Source: Stenotrophomonas_A sp036566925
GTDB taxonomy: Bacteria > Pseudomonadota > Gammaproteobacteria > Xanthomonadales > Xanthomonadaceae
Direction: 5' to 3'
DNA length: 53,924 nt
Assembly (NCBI GenBank): GCA_036566925.1
Contig: DATCVI010000108.1
Coordinates: forward strand, 1-53,924
In this document: in pieces, positions 8,029 to 15,954 of the stretch
Position numbering within the stretch: the stretch's first letter is position 1
How the letters are laid out: each line of letters starts with the position of its first letter
Program-made: the position numbers and the translations under genes
The notes under the pieces: model-generated
Databases searched by the model: none
The model's input: only the letters and a program-made list of their open reading frames with translations
Told to the model about the DNA's origin: nothing

Positions 8029-8649
8029 ATGCCGTGGATGGGCATCCAGGATCTAGGCGCCTTCGTGGCCACGGTGTTGGTGTTCCTGGCCCTGCCGGGT
8101 CCGGGCACCTTTACCTTGTTGATGGCCAGTGGCCGCAGCGGCATCCGCGGCGGCTACACGGCGCTGGCCGGCTTGCTGCTCGGCGACCAGGTGCTGATGT
8201 GGCTGGCGGTGGCCGGCGTGGCCGCCCTGTTGCAGGCCAATCCGCTGTTGTTTCGCGCGGTGCAGTACGTCGGCGCGGCCTACCTGGTGTGGGTCGGCAT
8301 CGGATTGCTGCGCAGTCCGCGGCTTGGCGGCGGCAGCCCGATTGCGCTGCGCCCCGGGCACTATTTTCGTCAGGCGATCCTGATCAGCCTGCTCAACCCC
8401 AAGGCCGTGATCTTCTACATGGCCTTCTTCCCGCTCTTCATCGATCCGGCACGTCACCACGGCGTGGCGACCTTCGCCACGATGGCGTTGCTGGTCCTGT
8501 TGCTGAGCATCGCCTATTGCACGCTGTTGATCCTGATCGGCCATGGCCTGGCGCGTCGCCTCGCACAGCATCCGCGGGTGGGTAGGGGTTTGCGGTGGCT
8601 GGCAGGACTGGGCCTGATCGGGTTCGGGGTACGCCTGGGCGTCGGCTGA
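8029..8649 (+). CDS. LysE/RhtB family amino-acid exporter
   Basis: This 206-aa inner-membrane protein has about six transmembrane segments. Family signatures are 'LPGPGTFTLLMASGRSGIRGGYTALAGLLLGD' near the N-terminus, 'YVGAAYLVWVGIGLLRS' and 'ISLLNPKAVIFYMAFFPLFID', where the NPK motif is typical of LysE/RhtB exporters. It probably exports an amino acid or homoserine-like compound; the substrate cannot be read from sequence. ATG 8029 is chosen; ATG 8038 (MGIQDLG) is an alternative. Confidence 0.9.
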   Translation: MPWMGIQDLGAFVATVLVFLALPGPGTFTLLMASGRSGIRGGYTALAGLLLGDQVLMWLAVAGVAALLQANPLLFRAVQYVGAAYLVWVGIGLLRSPRLGGGSPIALRPGHYFRQAILISLLNPKAVIFYMAFFPLFIDPARHHGVATFATMALLVLLLSIAYCTLLILIGHGLARRLAQHPRVGRGLRWLAGLGLIGFGVRLGVG

Positions 8650-8666
8650 GCGCCGCCCAAAAGAAT

Positions 8667-8695
8667 GGGGGGCCGTCCCCCACGAACGGCCCCCC
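8667..8695. terminator. Strong hairpin after the LysE-type gene
   Basis: GGGGGGCCGT (8667-8676) is the exact inverted complement of ACGGCCCCCC (8686-8695), giving a 10-bp stem with a 9-base loop, 17 bp after the stop codon. No T-run follows, so it is a probable 3'-end or attenuating hairpin rather than a classic intrinsic terminator. A second smaller hairpin, CCGGC-TTGC-GCCGG, follows at about 8703-8716. Confidence 0.5.
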
Positions 8696-8780
8696 GGTAG
8701 GACCGGCTTGCGCCGGGCCCGTACAACCTGTCTGCACTAAGCAGGGAACCAATGTAGGCGTCGCCCTTTTGCCCGGATAT

Positions 8781-8809
8781 ACGACAAATCTAACGAGCTG
8801 ATCGATAAT
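8781..8809 (+). promoter_or_regulatory. Candidate promoter placing the start point at the GNAT start codon
   Basis: ACGACA (8781-8786) and GATAAT (8804-8809) are separated by 17 bp. The -10 box ends only six bases before the ATG at 8816, so initiation about seven bases downstream would yield a leaderless or nearly leaderless mRNA. No Shine-Dalgarno is visible before this ATG. The -35 match is weak. Confidence 0.4.
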
Positions 8810-8815
8810 CCGGCC

Positions 8816-9271
8816 ATGGATATTCGCCCCGGCACCCTGGAACACCCCGCGGTCATCGCCTTGCTCGAGGCGCATTTGCGCGATATGCAGGCGATCACCC
8901 CGGCCGAGAGCGTCCACGCGCTCGACTTGTCTGGCTTGCGCATTCCCGAAGTCAGTTTCTGGTCCATCTGGTCGGACGACGAGGCGGTCGGTTGCGGGGC
9001 CTTGCGCGACCTTGGCCAAGGAAACGGGGAGTTGAAGTCGATGCGCACGGCACCGAGCCATCGCGGCCGCGGTGTGGGCGCGGCGATGCTGGCCCACCTC
9101 GTGGCGCACGCGCGCAGCCATGGGTTCGAACAACTGTGGCTCGAGACCGGGGCAACGGCCCCCTTCTTTCCCGCCCACCGGCTATATGCACGCGCCGGCT
9201 TCACCGCCTGCGGCCCCTTCGCCGACTACGGCGACGACCCGCATAGCGTCTTCATGACCCTGCGCCTGTAG
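8816..9271 (+). CDS. GNAT family N-acetyltransferase
   Basis: This 151-aa acetyl-CoA-dependent acetyltransferase carries the acetyl-CoA pyrophosphate loop 'SHRGRGVGAAMLAHLVAHAR' (Q/RxxGxG/A type), preceded by 'GELKSMRTAPSH' and followed by 'LWLETGATAPFFPAHRLYARAGFTACGPFADY', as in the small PanZ/YiiD-like or YkkB-like GNATs. The substrate is unknown. The gene stands alone between the exporter and the permease on the same strand. Confidence 0.88.
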   Translation: MDIRPGTLEHPAVIALLEAHLRDMQAITPAESVHALDLSGLRIPEVSFWSIWSDDEAVGCGALRDLGQGNGELKSMRTAPSHRGRGVGAAMLAHLVAHARSHGFEQLWLETGATAPFFPAHRLYARAGFTACGPFADYGDDPHSVFMTLRL

Positions 9272-9352
9272 CCAACCAGGCCTTTCGGCCGTGGCTTTGC
9301 TGCACCGCGTTCGGCGACACTCGCGCTTTCCTTACGCACCCACGAGGTCCGC

Positions 9353-10783
9353 ATGCAGTCCTGGCTCCGGCGCAAGCCCCTGGATATGGTCACCGTCCAC
9401 GAAGAAGGGCGGCGCCTGGTGCCTTCCCTGAGCTGGCCGCACCTGGTCGCCCTGGGCATCGGCGCGATCGTGGGGACCGGCATCTATACGTTGATCGGCG
9501 TCGGTGCCGACAAGGCCGGCCCGGCCGTGCTGCTGTCCTTCGTCGCCGCCGGCCTGGTCTGCGCCTGCGCGGCGCTGGCCTATGCCGAGATGGCCACCAT
9601 GATGCCGGCCGCCGGCAGCGCCTACACCTACAGCTACGCCGCGCTCGGCGAGACCATCGCCTGGGTGGTGGGCTGGAGCCTGATCCTCGAGTACTCGCTG
9701 GTGGTGAGTACGGTGGCGGTTGGCTGGTCGGGCTATTTCGTCGGCTTCCTGCAATGGGTGCAGCAACAGACCGGATGGGCGGTGACCCTGCCCGCGGCGC
9801 TGGCCGCCGGCCCGCACGCTGGCGGCGTGATCAACCTGCCGGCGATCCTGATCACCTTCCTGGTCGCCGGCGCGCTGATTGCCGGTACCCGCGAAAGCGC
9901 AACGATCAATGCGGTACTGGTGGTGTTGAAGCTGATCGCCCTGGGCATCTTCGTCGCCGTCGCGCTGCCGGCATTCAACGCCGAGAACCTGCATCCGTTC
10001 ATGCCCTATGGCTTCTCCAAGTCGGTGGACGCGCAAGGCATGGAGCGCGGGGTGATGGCCGCGGCGGCGATCATCTTCTTCGCCTTCTACGGGTTCGATG
10101 CGATCTCCACCGCGGCCGAGGAAACCAAGAACCCCGGCCGCGACCTGTCGATCGGCATCGTCGGTTCGATGATCGGCTGCACCTTGATCTACGTGTTGGT
10201 GGCGCTGGCCGCGGTCGGTGCGCTGAGCTACACCGTCTTCAGCAAGAGCGCCGAACCGCTGGCGCTGATCATGCGCGAGCTCGGCCACGGCACCGCGGCG
10301 CTGGTGATCGGCATTGTCGCCATCATTGCGCTGCCCACCGTGCTGCTGGCGTTCTTCTATGGCCAGAGCCGCATCTTCTTCGTGATGTCGCGCGATGGCC
10401 TGTTGCCGCGCGGCCTGTCGAAGGTGAGCAAACGCGGGACACCGGTGACGATCACGCTATTCACGGCGGTGCTGGTGGCGGCGCTGGCCGGCGTGGCGCG
10501 GCTGGACGAGATCGCCGCGCTGGCCAATGCCGGCACCCTGGCGGCCTTCACCGCGGTGGCGGTGTGCCTGCTGGTGTTGCGCAAACGCGAGCCGGGACGC
10601 GAGCGCAAGTTCCGCACGCCGCTGGCCTGGGTGGTCGGCCCGCTGGCAATCGTCGGTTGCCTGTACCTGTTCTGGAGCCTGCCGACCCGCACCCAGCTGT
10701 GGTTTGCAGCCTGGAACGTGTTCGGCCTGCTGGTGTACGTGGCCTATAGCCGCAGCCGCGCGGTGCTGGGCAAGCGGGGCTGA
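9353..10783 (+). CDS. APC-superfamily amino-acid permease
   Basis: This is a 476-aa, about 12-TM permease of the cationic amino-acid transporter type (YfnA/CAT-like). The start 'MQSWLRRKPLDMVTVHEEGRRLVPSLSWPHLVALGIGAIVGTGIYTLIG' carries the unwound substrate-site motif GIGAIVGTGIY. 'EMATMMPAAGSAYTYSYAALGE' in TM3 and 'FFAFYGFDAISTAAEETKNPGRDLSIGI' in TM6-7 are the other hallmarks. It probably imports amino acids by proton or sodium symport or exchange. A terminator-like hairpin follows. Confidence 0.92.
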   Translation: MQSWLRRKPLDMVTVHEEGRRLVPSLSWPHLVALGIGAIVGTGIYTLIGVGADKAGPAVLLSFVAAGLVCACAALAYAEMATMMPAAGSAYTYSYAALGETIAWVVGWSLILEYSLVVSTVAVGWSGYFVGFLQWVQQQTGWAVTLPAALAAGPHAGGVINLPAILITFLVAGALIAGTRESATINAVLVVLKLIALGIFVAVALPAFNAENLHPFMPYGFSKSVDAQGMERGVMAAAAIIFFAFYGFDAISTAAEETKNPGRDLSIGIVGSMIGCTLIYVLVALAAVGALSYTVFSKSAEPLALIMRELGHGTAALVIGIVAIIALPTVLLAFFYGQSRIFFVMSRDGLLPRGLSKVSKRGTPVTITLFTAVLVAALAGVARLDEIAALANAGTLAAFTAVAVCLLVLRKREPGRERKFRTPLAWVVGPLAIVGCLYLFWSLPTRTQLWFAAWNVFGLLVYVAYSRSRAVLGKRG

Positions 10784-10791
10784 TGGCCGCC

Positions 10792-10820
10792 GCCCGATCT
10801 CCTCGACGAAGAGATCGGGC
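10792..10820. terminator. Hairpin between convergent permease and dipeptidase genes
   Basis: GCCCGATCTC (10792-10801) and GAGATCGGGC (10811-10820) form a perfect 10-bp stem around a 9-base loop. It lies between the permease stop and the dipeptidase stop, so it can mark the 3' end of both. Neither side has a clear T-run. Confidence 0.6.
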
Positions 10821-10826
10821 GATGGA

Positions 10827-12077
10827 TCAATGCGCTGCCTGGCCTTGCCCGGCAGCGTAGGCCTCGGCCTGGCGCAACACACGCATGACATTGCCGCCCC
10901 AGATGCCGGCGATCTGCTTCTCCGAGTAGCCCTGGCGCAGCAGCCAGGCGGTGATCTTCGGCAGCTGGCTTACGTCTTCCATGCCTTGCACGCCGCCGCC
11001 GCCGTCCCAGTCCATGCCGATGCCGGTGTGCTCTGGGCCAGCGACCTTGAGGATGTGGTCGAGGTGGGCGAAGAAGTCGTCGAGCGTCCCTTGCTTGAGC
11101 GGCAACCGCGCGTCGAGTTGCTTCATCGCTTCGCCGTAGGCCTGCGCCTGGGCCATGCTCATGGCGTCGTACTCACCGAAGCGCGCTTCCAGCGCCTTTT
11201 CCGCATCGATGCGTTCGGGTGACTTGGTCACCTGTGTGAGATAGCCGCCATACGCGTTGACCTGGATCACGCCACCCTTGGCCGCGAGCTTGCGCAGGCG
11301 CGCGTCGTCGAGGTTGCGCGGATGATCGAACTTCGCGCGCGAGGCGCTGTGCGAGAGCACGAACGGCACCTTGGAAGCTTCGAGCAAGTCGTCGAACACG
11401 GCATCGGAGGCGTGCGATTGGTCGACCACGATGCCCAGGCGGTTGGCCTCGGCAACCAGCTGCCGGCCTGCGGGGCTCAAGCCGTGCCACTCGGGGCCCT
11501 TGGGGTCGGTGGCCGAGTCGGCGAATTCGTTGTTGAGGAAGTGCGCCAGGCTGAGCATGCGCAGGCCGGCGTGCTGGTAGAAGCTCAACAGGCTGGGATC
11601 GGCCGCCAATGGGCTGGCGTTCTCCATGCTGATAAAGACTACGCGGCGGCCGCTGGCCTTGATCCGCTGCGCTTCGTCGGCGCTGTGCGCCAGGCCGAAG
11701 CGATCCGGATGGGCGGCGACCATTTCGCGAATTTCCAGCAGGCGTTCCAGCCCGGCGTCGCGATCACGTCGGTGGGCGGCGTCGCTGCGGTCGCCCTGCT
11801 CGGTATAGATGGCCCAGAAACCGCCATCCAATGCGCCTTCGAGCATGCGCGGGTAGTCCACTTCGGACACCGCGCTGCCGCCGTGACGCTGCAGGATGTC
11901 GAAACCCTCGCGGGCCAGGTTGGCCGGCGTGTCGAGGTGGGTGTCGAGGGTGAGCAGGCGCTGCTGCAACGCCTTGGCGCGCGCGAGTTCTTCGGCGCTG
12001 AAATCGGTGGCGGCCGCCGACAGCGGCCAGGCCAGCGTGAGGGCGATCAACAACGGCAGGGTGCGGCGACGTTTCAT
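10827..12077 (-). CDS. M19 family (membrane/renal-type) dipeptidase, exported
   Basis: This is a 416-aa protein with signal peptide MKRRRTLPLLIALTLAWPLS, cleaved near AAA-TDF. The TIM-barrel zinc dipeptidase core begins with the metal motif 'LTLDTHLDTP' (H-x-D). Other family segments are 'GFWAIYTEQG', 'VVFISMENASPL', 'LSLAHFLNNEFADSATD', 'GIVVDQSHASDAVFDDLLE', 'VPFVLSHSASRA' and 'HTGIGMDWDGGGGVQGMEDV'. It cleaves dipeptides, possibly mixed-chirality peptides from wall turnover, in the periplasm. Gene symbol not assigned. Confidence 0.93.
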   Translation of the reverse strand: MKRRRTLPLLIALTLAWPLSAAATDFSAEELARAKALQQRLLTLDTHLDTPANLAREGFDILQRHGGSAVSEVDYPRMLEGALDGGFWAIYTEQGDRSDAAHRRDRDAGLERLLEIREMVAAHPDRFGLAHSADEAQRIKASGRRVVFISMENASPLAADPSLLSFYQHAGLRMLSLAHFLNNEFADSATDPKGPEWHGLSPAGRQLVAEANRLGIVVDQSHASDAVFDDLLEASKVPFVLSHSASRAKFDHPRNLDDARLRKLAAKGGVIQVNAYGGYLTQVTKSPERIDAEKALEARFGEYDAMSMAQAQAYGEAMKQLDARLPLKQGTLDDFFAHLDHILKVAGPEHTGIGMDWDGGGGVQGMEDVSQLPKITAWLLRQGYSEKQIAGIWGGNVMRVLRQAEAYAAGQGQAAH

Positions 12078-12139
12078 CGGGTCTCGCCAGAGTGCGGAAA
12101 CCGCACCCTAGCGAAGACGCTGCCCGCCGAACAGTGACT

Positions 12140-13309
12140 TCAGTCCAGCACGCGGCAGAACACGGCCTTGAGGTAGCGCGATTCCTGCACGTGGGCCATG
12201 AACGGGTGGTCCGGGCCGGCGCCGGAAACCTTGAGGATCTGCAGCGTGCGCCCGGAGTAGAACGAGGCGCGGCGCAGCATGTCGAGGAATTCCTGCTCCG
12301 ATACCAGCCCGGTGCAGGAGAAGGTGGCGAACAACCCGCCCGGCTTGACCACGCCCAGCGCCAGCTTGTTCATGTCCAGGTACTTCTTCAGCGCCGGGAT
12401 CACCTGGTCGCGGTCGCGGGTCATCTTGGCCGGATCCAGGATCACCACGTCGTATTGCTCACCGCGATTGGCGGCATCGCGCAGCCACGGGAAGATGTCT
12501 GCCTGCACGAACTTCGGCCGCACGTTGTTGAGCTTGGCGTTGCCCTTGGCAATGGCGATGACGTCTTCGTCGATATCCACGCCGAGCACTTCGCTGGCAC
12601 CGCGCGCGGCCGCATATACCGCGAAGCCGCCGGTGTTGCAGCACAGGTCGAGCACGGTCTTGTCCTGCACCTGCTGGCTCAGCCACTGCCGGTTCTCGCG
12701 CTGGTCGGCGAAAAACCCGGTCTTGTGCGCGCCCGCCGGGTCGGCGCGGAAGCGCACCCCGTGCTCGGTGATCACTGCCGCCTCGGTACCCGAGGTGTTG
12801 TGGAAGTCGAAGCTCTCCTGCTTTTGCACGTGCTCGTCGGCGAAGCTGTGGAAGCGGCAGCCGGGGAACTGCTCGCGCAGGGCTTCGTAGATCCACTCGC
12901 GGTGGCGGAACATGCCGGCGGCGAAGAACTCCACCACCACCAGGTCGCCGTAGCGGTCCACCACCAAGCCGGAGAGGCCGTCGCCTTCGCTGTGGACCAC
13001 GCGCCAGGCGTCGGAGACCGCGTCGAGCTTGAGCACGTCGCGACGCAGCGAGACGGCCTCGGCGATCTTGCGCGAGAACCAGCCGGCGTCCACCGGCACT
13101 TCCTGGCGGGTCTCCAGGATGCGTACGGCAATGCGCGAGTGGCCGTTGTAGAACCCCCGGCCGATCCACTCCCCATCGACCCCGACCACTTCGACCACGG
13201 TACCGGGCTTGGGCCGGACGGCCGGCTTCTCCACCAGCTTCTGGAAAATCCACGGATGGCTGGAGCGCCAGGCGTTCTTGAGGCGTACGACGGGGTTGGG
13301 GGTATTCAT
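12140..13309 (-). CDS. rlmI: RlmI, 23S rRNA (cytosine-1962-C5)-methyltransferase
   Basis: This is a 389-aa class I rRNA large-subunit methyltransferase. The N-terminal PUA domain (about 5-85, 'RLKNAWRSSHPWIFQKLVEKP') is followed by the central linker and the Rossmann domain with SAM motif 'VLDLCCNTGGFAVYAAARGASEVLGVDID' and catalytic motif 'YDVVILDPAKMTRD'. 'FSCTGLVSEQEFLDML' is the motif VI region. ATG 13309 is chosen because MNTPNPVVRLKNAW starts the PUA domain. An extension to 13477 would overlap the riboswitch region on the other strand. It is divergent from terC. Confidence 0.93.
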   Translation of the reverse strand: MNTPNPVVRLKNAWRSSHPWIFQKLVEKPAVRPKPGTVVEVVGVDGEWIGRGFYNGHSRIAVRILETRQEVPVDAGWFSRKIAEAVSLRRDVLKLDAVSDAWRVVHSEGDGLSGLVVDRYGDLVVVEFFAAGMFRHREWIYEALREQFPGCRFHSFADEHVQKQESFDFHNTSGTEAAVITEHGVRFRADPAGAHKTGFFADQRENRQWLSQQVQDKTVLDLCCNTGGFAVYAAARGASEVLGVDIDEDVIAIAKGNAKLNNVRPKFVQADIFPWLRDAANRGEQYDVVILDPAKMTRDRDQVIPALKKYLDMNKLALGVVKPGGLFATFSCTGLVSEQEFLDMLRRASFYSGRTLQILKVSGAGPDHPFMAHVQESRYLKAVFCRVLD

Positions 13310-13366
13310 ATGCCTATTGTACCGACGGTTTGACGGCCTCTCCGGCTGCCGGCAGAATGGCCGCCA

Positions 13367-13490
13367 AGAAGGGGAGTAGCTCCCGACGTTGTCGCCGTCA
13401 ATTCGAGTCCAGGCCTGCAAGGCGGACTCCGGTGCAACGGCAGCCGGAAACGGCTGTGAGCGAGACCTTCGCCGCATGGCGAAGGTCTGT
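13367..13490 (+). promoter_or_regulatory. yybP-ykoY (Mn2+-sensing) riboswitch
   Basis: The leader upstream of the TerC-family gene contains the conserved yybP-ykoY elements in order: AAGGGGAGTAGC (13369-13380), the internal region ending GGTGCAAC(GG), the hairpin CAGCCGGAAACGGCTG (13441-13456), then GAGCGAGACCTTCGCC paired with GGCGAAGGTCT (P1/P3-like arm closing at 13489). This class binds Mn2+ and controls MntP and TerC/Alx-type transporters. Expression would rise when Mn2+ is high. The assignment is by motif recognition; an Rfam RF00080 search would confirm it. Confidence 0.88.
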
Positions 13491-13516
13491 ATTCCCGGAA
13501 AGTTTTCCGTGTGCAG

Positions 13517-13545
13517 CGCCTCGGCCGTCCGGTTCGAGGCGTTTT
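13517..13545 (+). terminator. Riboswitch expression-platform terminator before terC
   Basis: CGCCTCG (13517-13523) pairs with CGAGGCG (13535-13541), followed directly by TTTT (13542-13545), 24 bp before the terC start. It lies just downstream of the riboswitch aptamer, so it is the likely on/off platform: the terminator forms in the ligand-free state and is disrupted when Mn2+ is bound, as established for the terminating members of this class. Confidence 0.7.
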
Positions 13546-13568
13546 CACTTTTCTACGGGACTTTCCAC

Positions 13569-14525
13569 ATGCAAACCATCGGCAATATCTGGCTCTGGGG
13601 CGGCTTCGCGGTCGTCGTGGTAGTCGCGCTCCTGGTCGACCTGGTGCTGATGCGCCACGGCGGGCCGCACAAGGTCACCTTCAAGGAGGCGCTGTGGTGG
13701 AGCCTGGGCTGGATCGCCCTGGCCCTGCTCTTCAATGCCGGCCTGTGGTGGTACCTGCACGAAACCGCCGGCAGCGTGCTGGCCAACCGCATTGGCCTTG
13801 AGTTCCTCACCGGCTACCTGGTGGAAAAGTCGCTGGCGGTGGACAACATCTTCGTCTTCCTGATGGTGATGAACTACTTCGCCGTGCCCGAAGAACAGCG
13901 CCAGCGCGTGCTGGTGATCGGCGTGCTCGGCGCGATCGTGTTGCGCGCGGTGATGATCTTCGCCGGCGCCGTGCTGCTGACCAAGTTCCATTGGCTGCTG
14001 TATGTGTTCGGCGCGTTCCTGCTGCTGACCGGCGTGAAGATGTGGTTCTCCGCCGGCAAGGAGCCGGACCTGGAAGCGAACCCGGTGCTGCGCTGGATGC
14101 GCAGCCATTTGCGCATCAGCCCGCAATACAACGGCAACCGCCTGATGCTGGAGAAGGACGGCGTGCGCTGGTTCACCCCGTTGTTCGTCGTGTTGATCCT
14201 GATCGCGGTGACCGACGTGATCTTCGCGGTCGACAGCATCCCGGCGATTTTCGCCATCACCACCGACCCGTTCATCGTGCTCACCTCGAACGTGTTCGCC
14301 GTGCTTGGCCTGCGCGCGATGTTCTTCCTGCTCGCCGGCATGGCCGACCGCTTCCACCTGCTGCCCTACGGGCTGGCCGTGGTGTTGGTCTTCATTGGCT
14401 TGAAGATGCTCGCGATCGACCTGGTGAAGCTGCCGATCTGGGTCTCGCTCGGCGCGGTGTTCGTGATCATCGCGACGACCGTGGTGCTGAGCCTGCGCTC
14501 GCCGCCGCGGCCGCACGGGTCCTGA
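13569..14525 (+). CDS. TerC/Alx family integral membrane protein (probable Mn2+ exporter)
   Basis: This is a 318-aa, about 9-TM protein. Hallmarks are 'LVDLVLMRHGGPHKVTFKEALWWSLGWIALALLFNAGLWW', 'EFLTGYLVEKSLAVDNIFVFLMVMNYFAVPEEQRQRVL', with the acidic TM residues E-K-x-L-x-x-D-N, and 'LILIAVTDVIFAVDSIPAIFAITTDPFIVLTSNVFAVLGLRAMFFLLAG'. Members such as E. coli Alx and B. subtilis MeeF/MeeY are manganese exporters. The upstream Mn2+ riboswitch supports that role here. ATG 13569 follows the leader; upstream in-frame starts would run through the aptamer. Confidence 0.93.
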   Translation: MQTIGNIWLWGGFAVVVVVALLVDLVLMRHGGPHKVTFKEALWWSLGWIALALLFNAGLWWYLHETAGSVLANRIGLEFLTGYLVEKSLAVDNIFVFLMVMNYFAVPEEQRQRVLVIGVLGAIVLRAVMIFAGAVLLTKFHWLLYVFGAFLLLTGVKMWFSAGKEPDLEANPVLRWMRSHLRISPQYNGNRLMLEKDGVRWFTPLFVVLILIAVTDVIFAVDSIPAIFAITTDPFIVLTSNVFAVLGLRAMFFLLAGMADRFHLLPYGLAVVLVFIGLKMLAIDLVKLPIWVSLGAVFVIIATTVVLSLRSPPRPHGS

Positions 14526-14543
14526 GCGCGGTTCCGGTACGGT

Positions 14544-14565
14544 CCCGGCGGATTGTCCCGCCGGG
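14544..14565 (+). terminator. Hairpin after terC
   Basis: CCCGGCGG (14544-14551) pairs with CCGCCGGG (14558-14565) around ATTGTC, 19 bp after the terC stop. There is no T-run after it, so termination is possible but not certain. Confidence 0.4.
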
Positions 14566-14627
14566 GCCGCCCATTCTCCCGGCCGCGCGGGCCTTGCAAT
14601 CGCCGCGCCTGCCGCCATCCGCAAAGC

Positions 14628-15407
14628 ATGGACACTCCTAATTCCGCTTTCGACCCGGCCGACGACGCCCGCAGCCAGCGCGGCCGGGTGCTGCGTGCCT
14701 TCAACCTCAGCTTCGGCGCCGTGCTGGTGATGGTGGCGGTCTTCGCCAGCCAGGCCGGCTTCGACTGGCGGCCGCTGGCCGTGCGCCCGCATGAGTGGGC
14801 GGGGCTGTGGGGCGTGCTGACTGCCCCGCTGCTGCATGGCTCGCTGGAACACATCGGCGCCAACGCGTTCGCCATGTTGATCCTCGGCACCTTGGCCGGC
14901 AGCGTCTATCCGCGCGCCACACTGTGGTCGTTGCCGCTGATGTGGATCGGTTCGGGGCTGGGCGCCTGGTGGCTGGGCGATGTCGGCACGTACCACCTCG
15001 GCGCCAGCGGCGTGACCCATGGTCTGATGTTCCTGTTGTTCGTGCTCGGCCTGATTCGCCGCGACCGCGCCGCGATCGCCACCAGCATGATTGCCTTCCT
15101 GTTCTACGGCGGCATGTTGCTGGCGATCCTGCCGCGCGAGCCGGGGATCTCCTGGCAGTCGCACATGGGCGGCGCGCTCGCCGGCGTGCTCGGCGCGCTG
15201 CTTTTTCGTCACCTCGACCCGCTGCCGCCGCGCAAGCGCTACAGCTGGGAGGATGAAGAGGACGACCTTGATGCGCCCGATACCGCCGAAGCCGACGCCG
15301 AGGGTCTGGAGCCCGCGCGGCCGGCCGAGGTGCCGGTGCTGTGGCAACGCGAGCAGCCGCAGGGTGCGGTCGTGGTGCGCTTGCGACCGCGTCGCGGCGA
15401 GGAATGA
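14628..15407 (+). CDS. Rhomboid family intramembrane serine protease
   Basis: This 259-aa protein has about six transmembrane helices. The rhomboid signature is complete: H75-x-x-x-N79 in LLHGSLEHIGAN, catalytic Ser127 in HLGASGVTHG, and His179 in SHMGGALAG. The C-terminal 60 residues form a soluble acidic/proline tail (YSWEDEEDDLDAPDT...). ATG 14628 is chosen since it gives a short cytoplasmic N-terminus before TM1; an ATG at 14553 adds an unlikely Arg-rich stretch. The substrate is unknown. Confidence 0.92.
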   Translation: MDTPNSAFDPADDARSQRGRVLRAFNLSFGAVLVMVAVFASQAGFDWRPLAVRPHEWAGLWGVLTAPLLHGSLEHIGANAFAMLILGTLAGSVYPRATLWSLPLMWIGSGLGAWWLGDVGTYHLGASGVTHGLMFLLFVLGLIRRDRAAIATSMIAFLFYGGMLLAILPREPGISWQSHMGGALAGVLGALLFRHLDPLPPRKRYSWEDEEDDLDAPDTAEADAEGLEPARPAEVPVLWQREQPQGAVVVRLRPRRGEE

Positions 15408-15483
15408 TCCAGGCACGAGTTCGCTTTGCATCGCGGCGGCCGAGGAGTTAGAACAGCGGCACTGCCCATCGAGGAGCCTGCGC

Positions 15484-15945
15484 ATGCATCCCCAATTCAG
15501 TGTGTTTGCCCATATCGGCCGGCCGGTGGAACAGGTCTACGAAGCCGTGGCCGACCCGGCGCAGCTGTCTCGCTACTTCACCACCGGCGGTGCACGCGGG
15601 CGGCTTGAGACCGGGGCGACGGTGCATTGGGATTTCGCCGATTTCCCCGGCGAATTTCCGGTCGAGGTGGTCGAGGCCACGCCGCCACAACGCATCGTGC
15701 TGCGCTGGGATTCCAACGAGCCGGTCAAGGAAGGCGAGTCGGCACGGCGCACGACGGTGACCTTCGATTTCACCGCGACCGACGATGGCCGCACGCGCGT
15801 GGAGATCGGAGAGATCGGCTGGGGCGACGGCGATGAGGGATTGCGCGCGTCCTACGGCAACTGCATGGGCTGGTCGCAGATGCTGTGCGCGTTGAAGGCG
15901 TGGCTGGAGCACGACATCAATCTGCGCGAGGGGATGTACGTTTGA
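15484..15945 (+). CDS. AHSA1/SRPBCC-domain protein
   Basis: This 153-aa protein has the helix-grip fold of the SRPBCC/AHA1-like family: 'FSVFAHIGRPVEQVYEAVADPAQLSRYFTTGGARGRLETGATVHWDFADFPGEFPVEVVEATPPQRIVLRWDS' is the typical start through the first five strands, and 'GNCMGWSQMLCALKAWLEHDINLREGMY' is the C-terminal helix. Such proteins bind hydrophobic ligands; no ligand can be named. ATG 15484 begins the domain directly. It converges on mnmE, only 9 bp away. Confidence 0.9.
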   Translation: MHPQFSVFAHIGRPVEQVYEAVADPAQLSRYFTTGGARGRLETGATVHWDFADFPGEFPVEVVEATPPQRIVLRWDSNEPVKEGESARRTTVTFDFTATDDGRTRVEIGEIGWGDGDEGLRASYGNCMGWSQMLCALKAWLEHDINLREGMYV

Positions 15946-15954
15946 GCGTGGCGG

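Noticed and set aside
11322..12137. Long plus-strand frame opposite the dipeptidase gene
   Set aside because: Its sequence has no domain or codon support and is antisense to an intact M19 gene; it is a shadow of high G+C coding sequence. Many similar long antisense frames (for example opposite yidC, gyrB, envC and the M28 gene) were rejected for the same reason.
13389..13568. N-terminal extension of the TerC-family protein
   Set aside because: An in-frame upstream start would place coding sequence over the riboswitch aptamer and terminator; no TerC homologue has such an extension.
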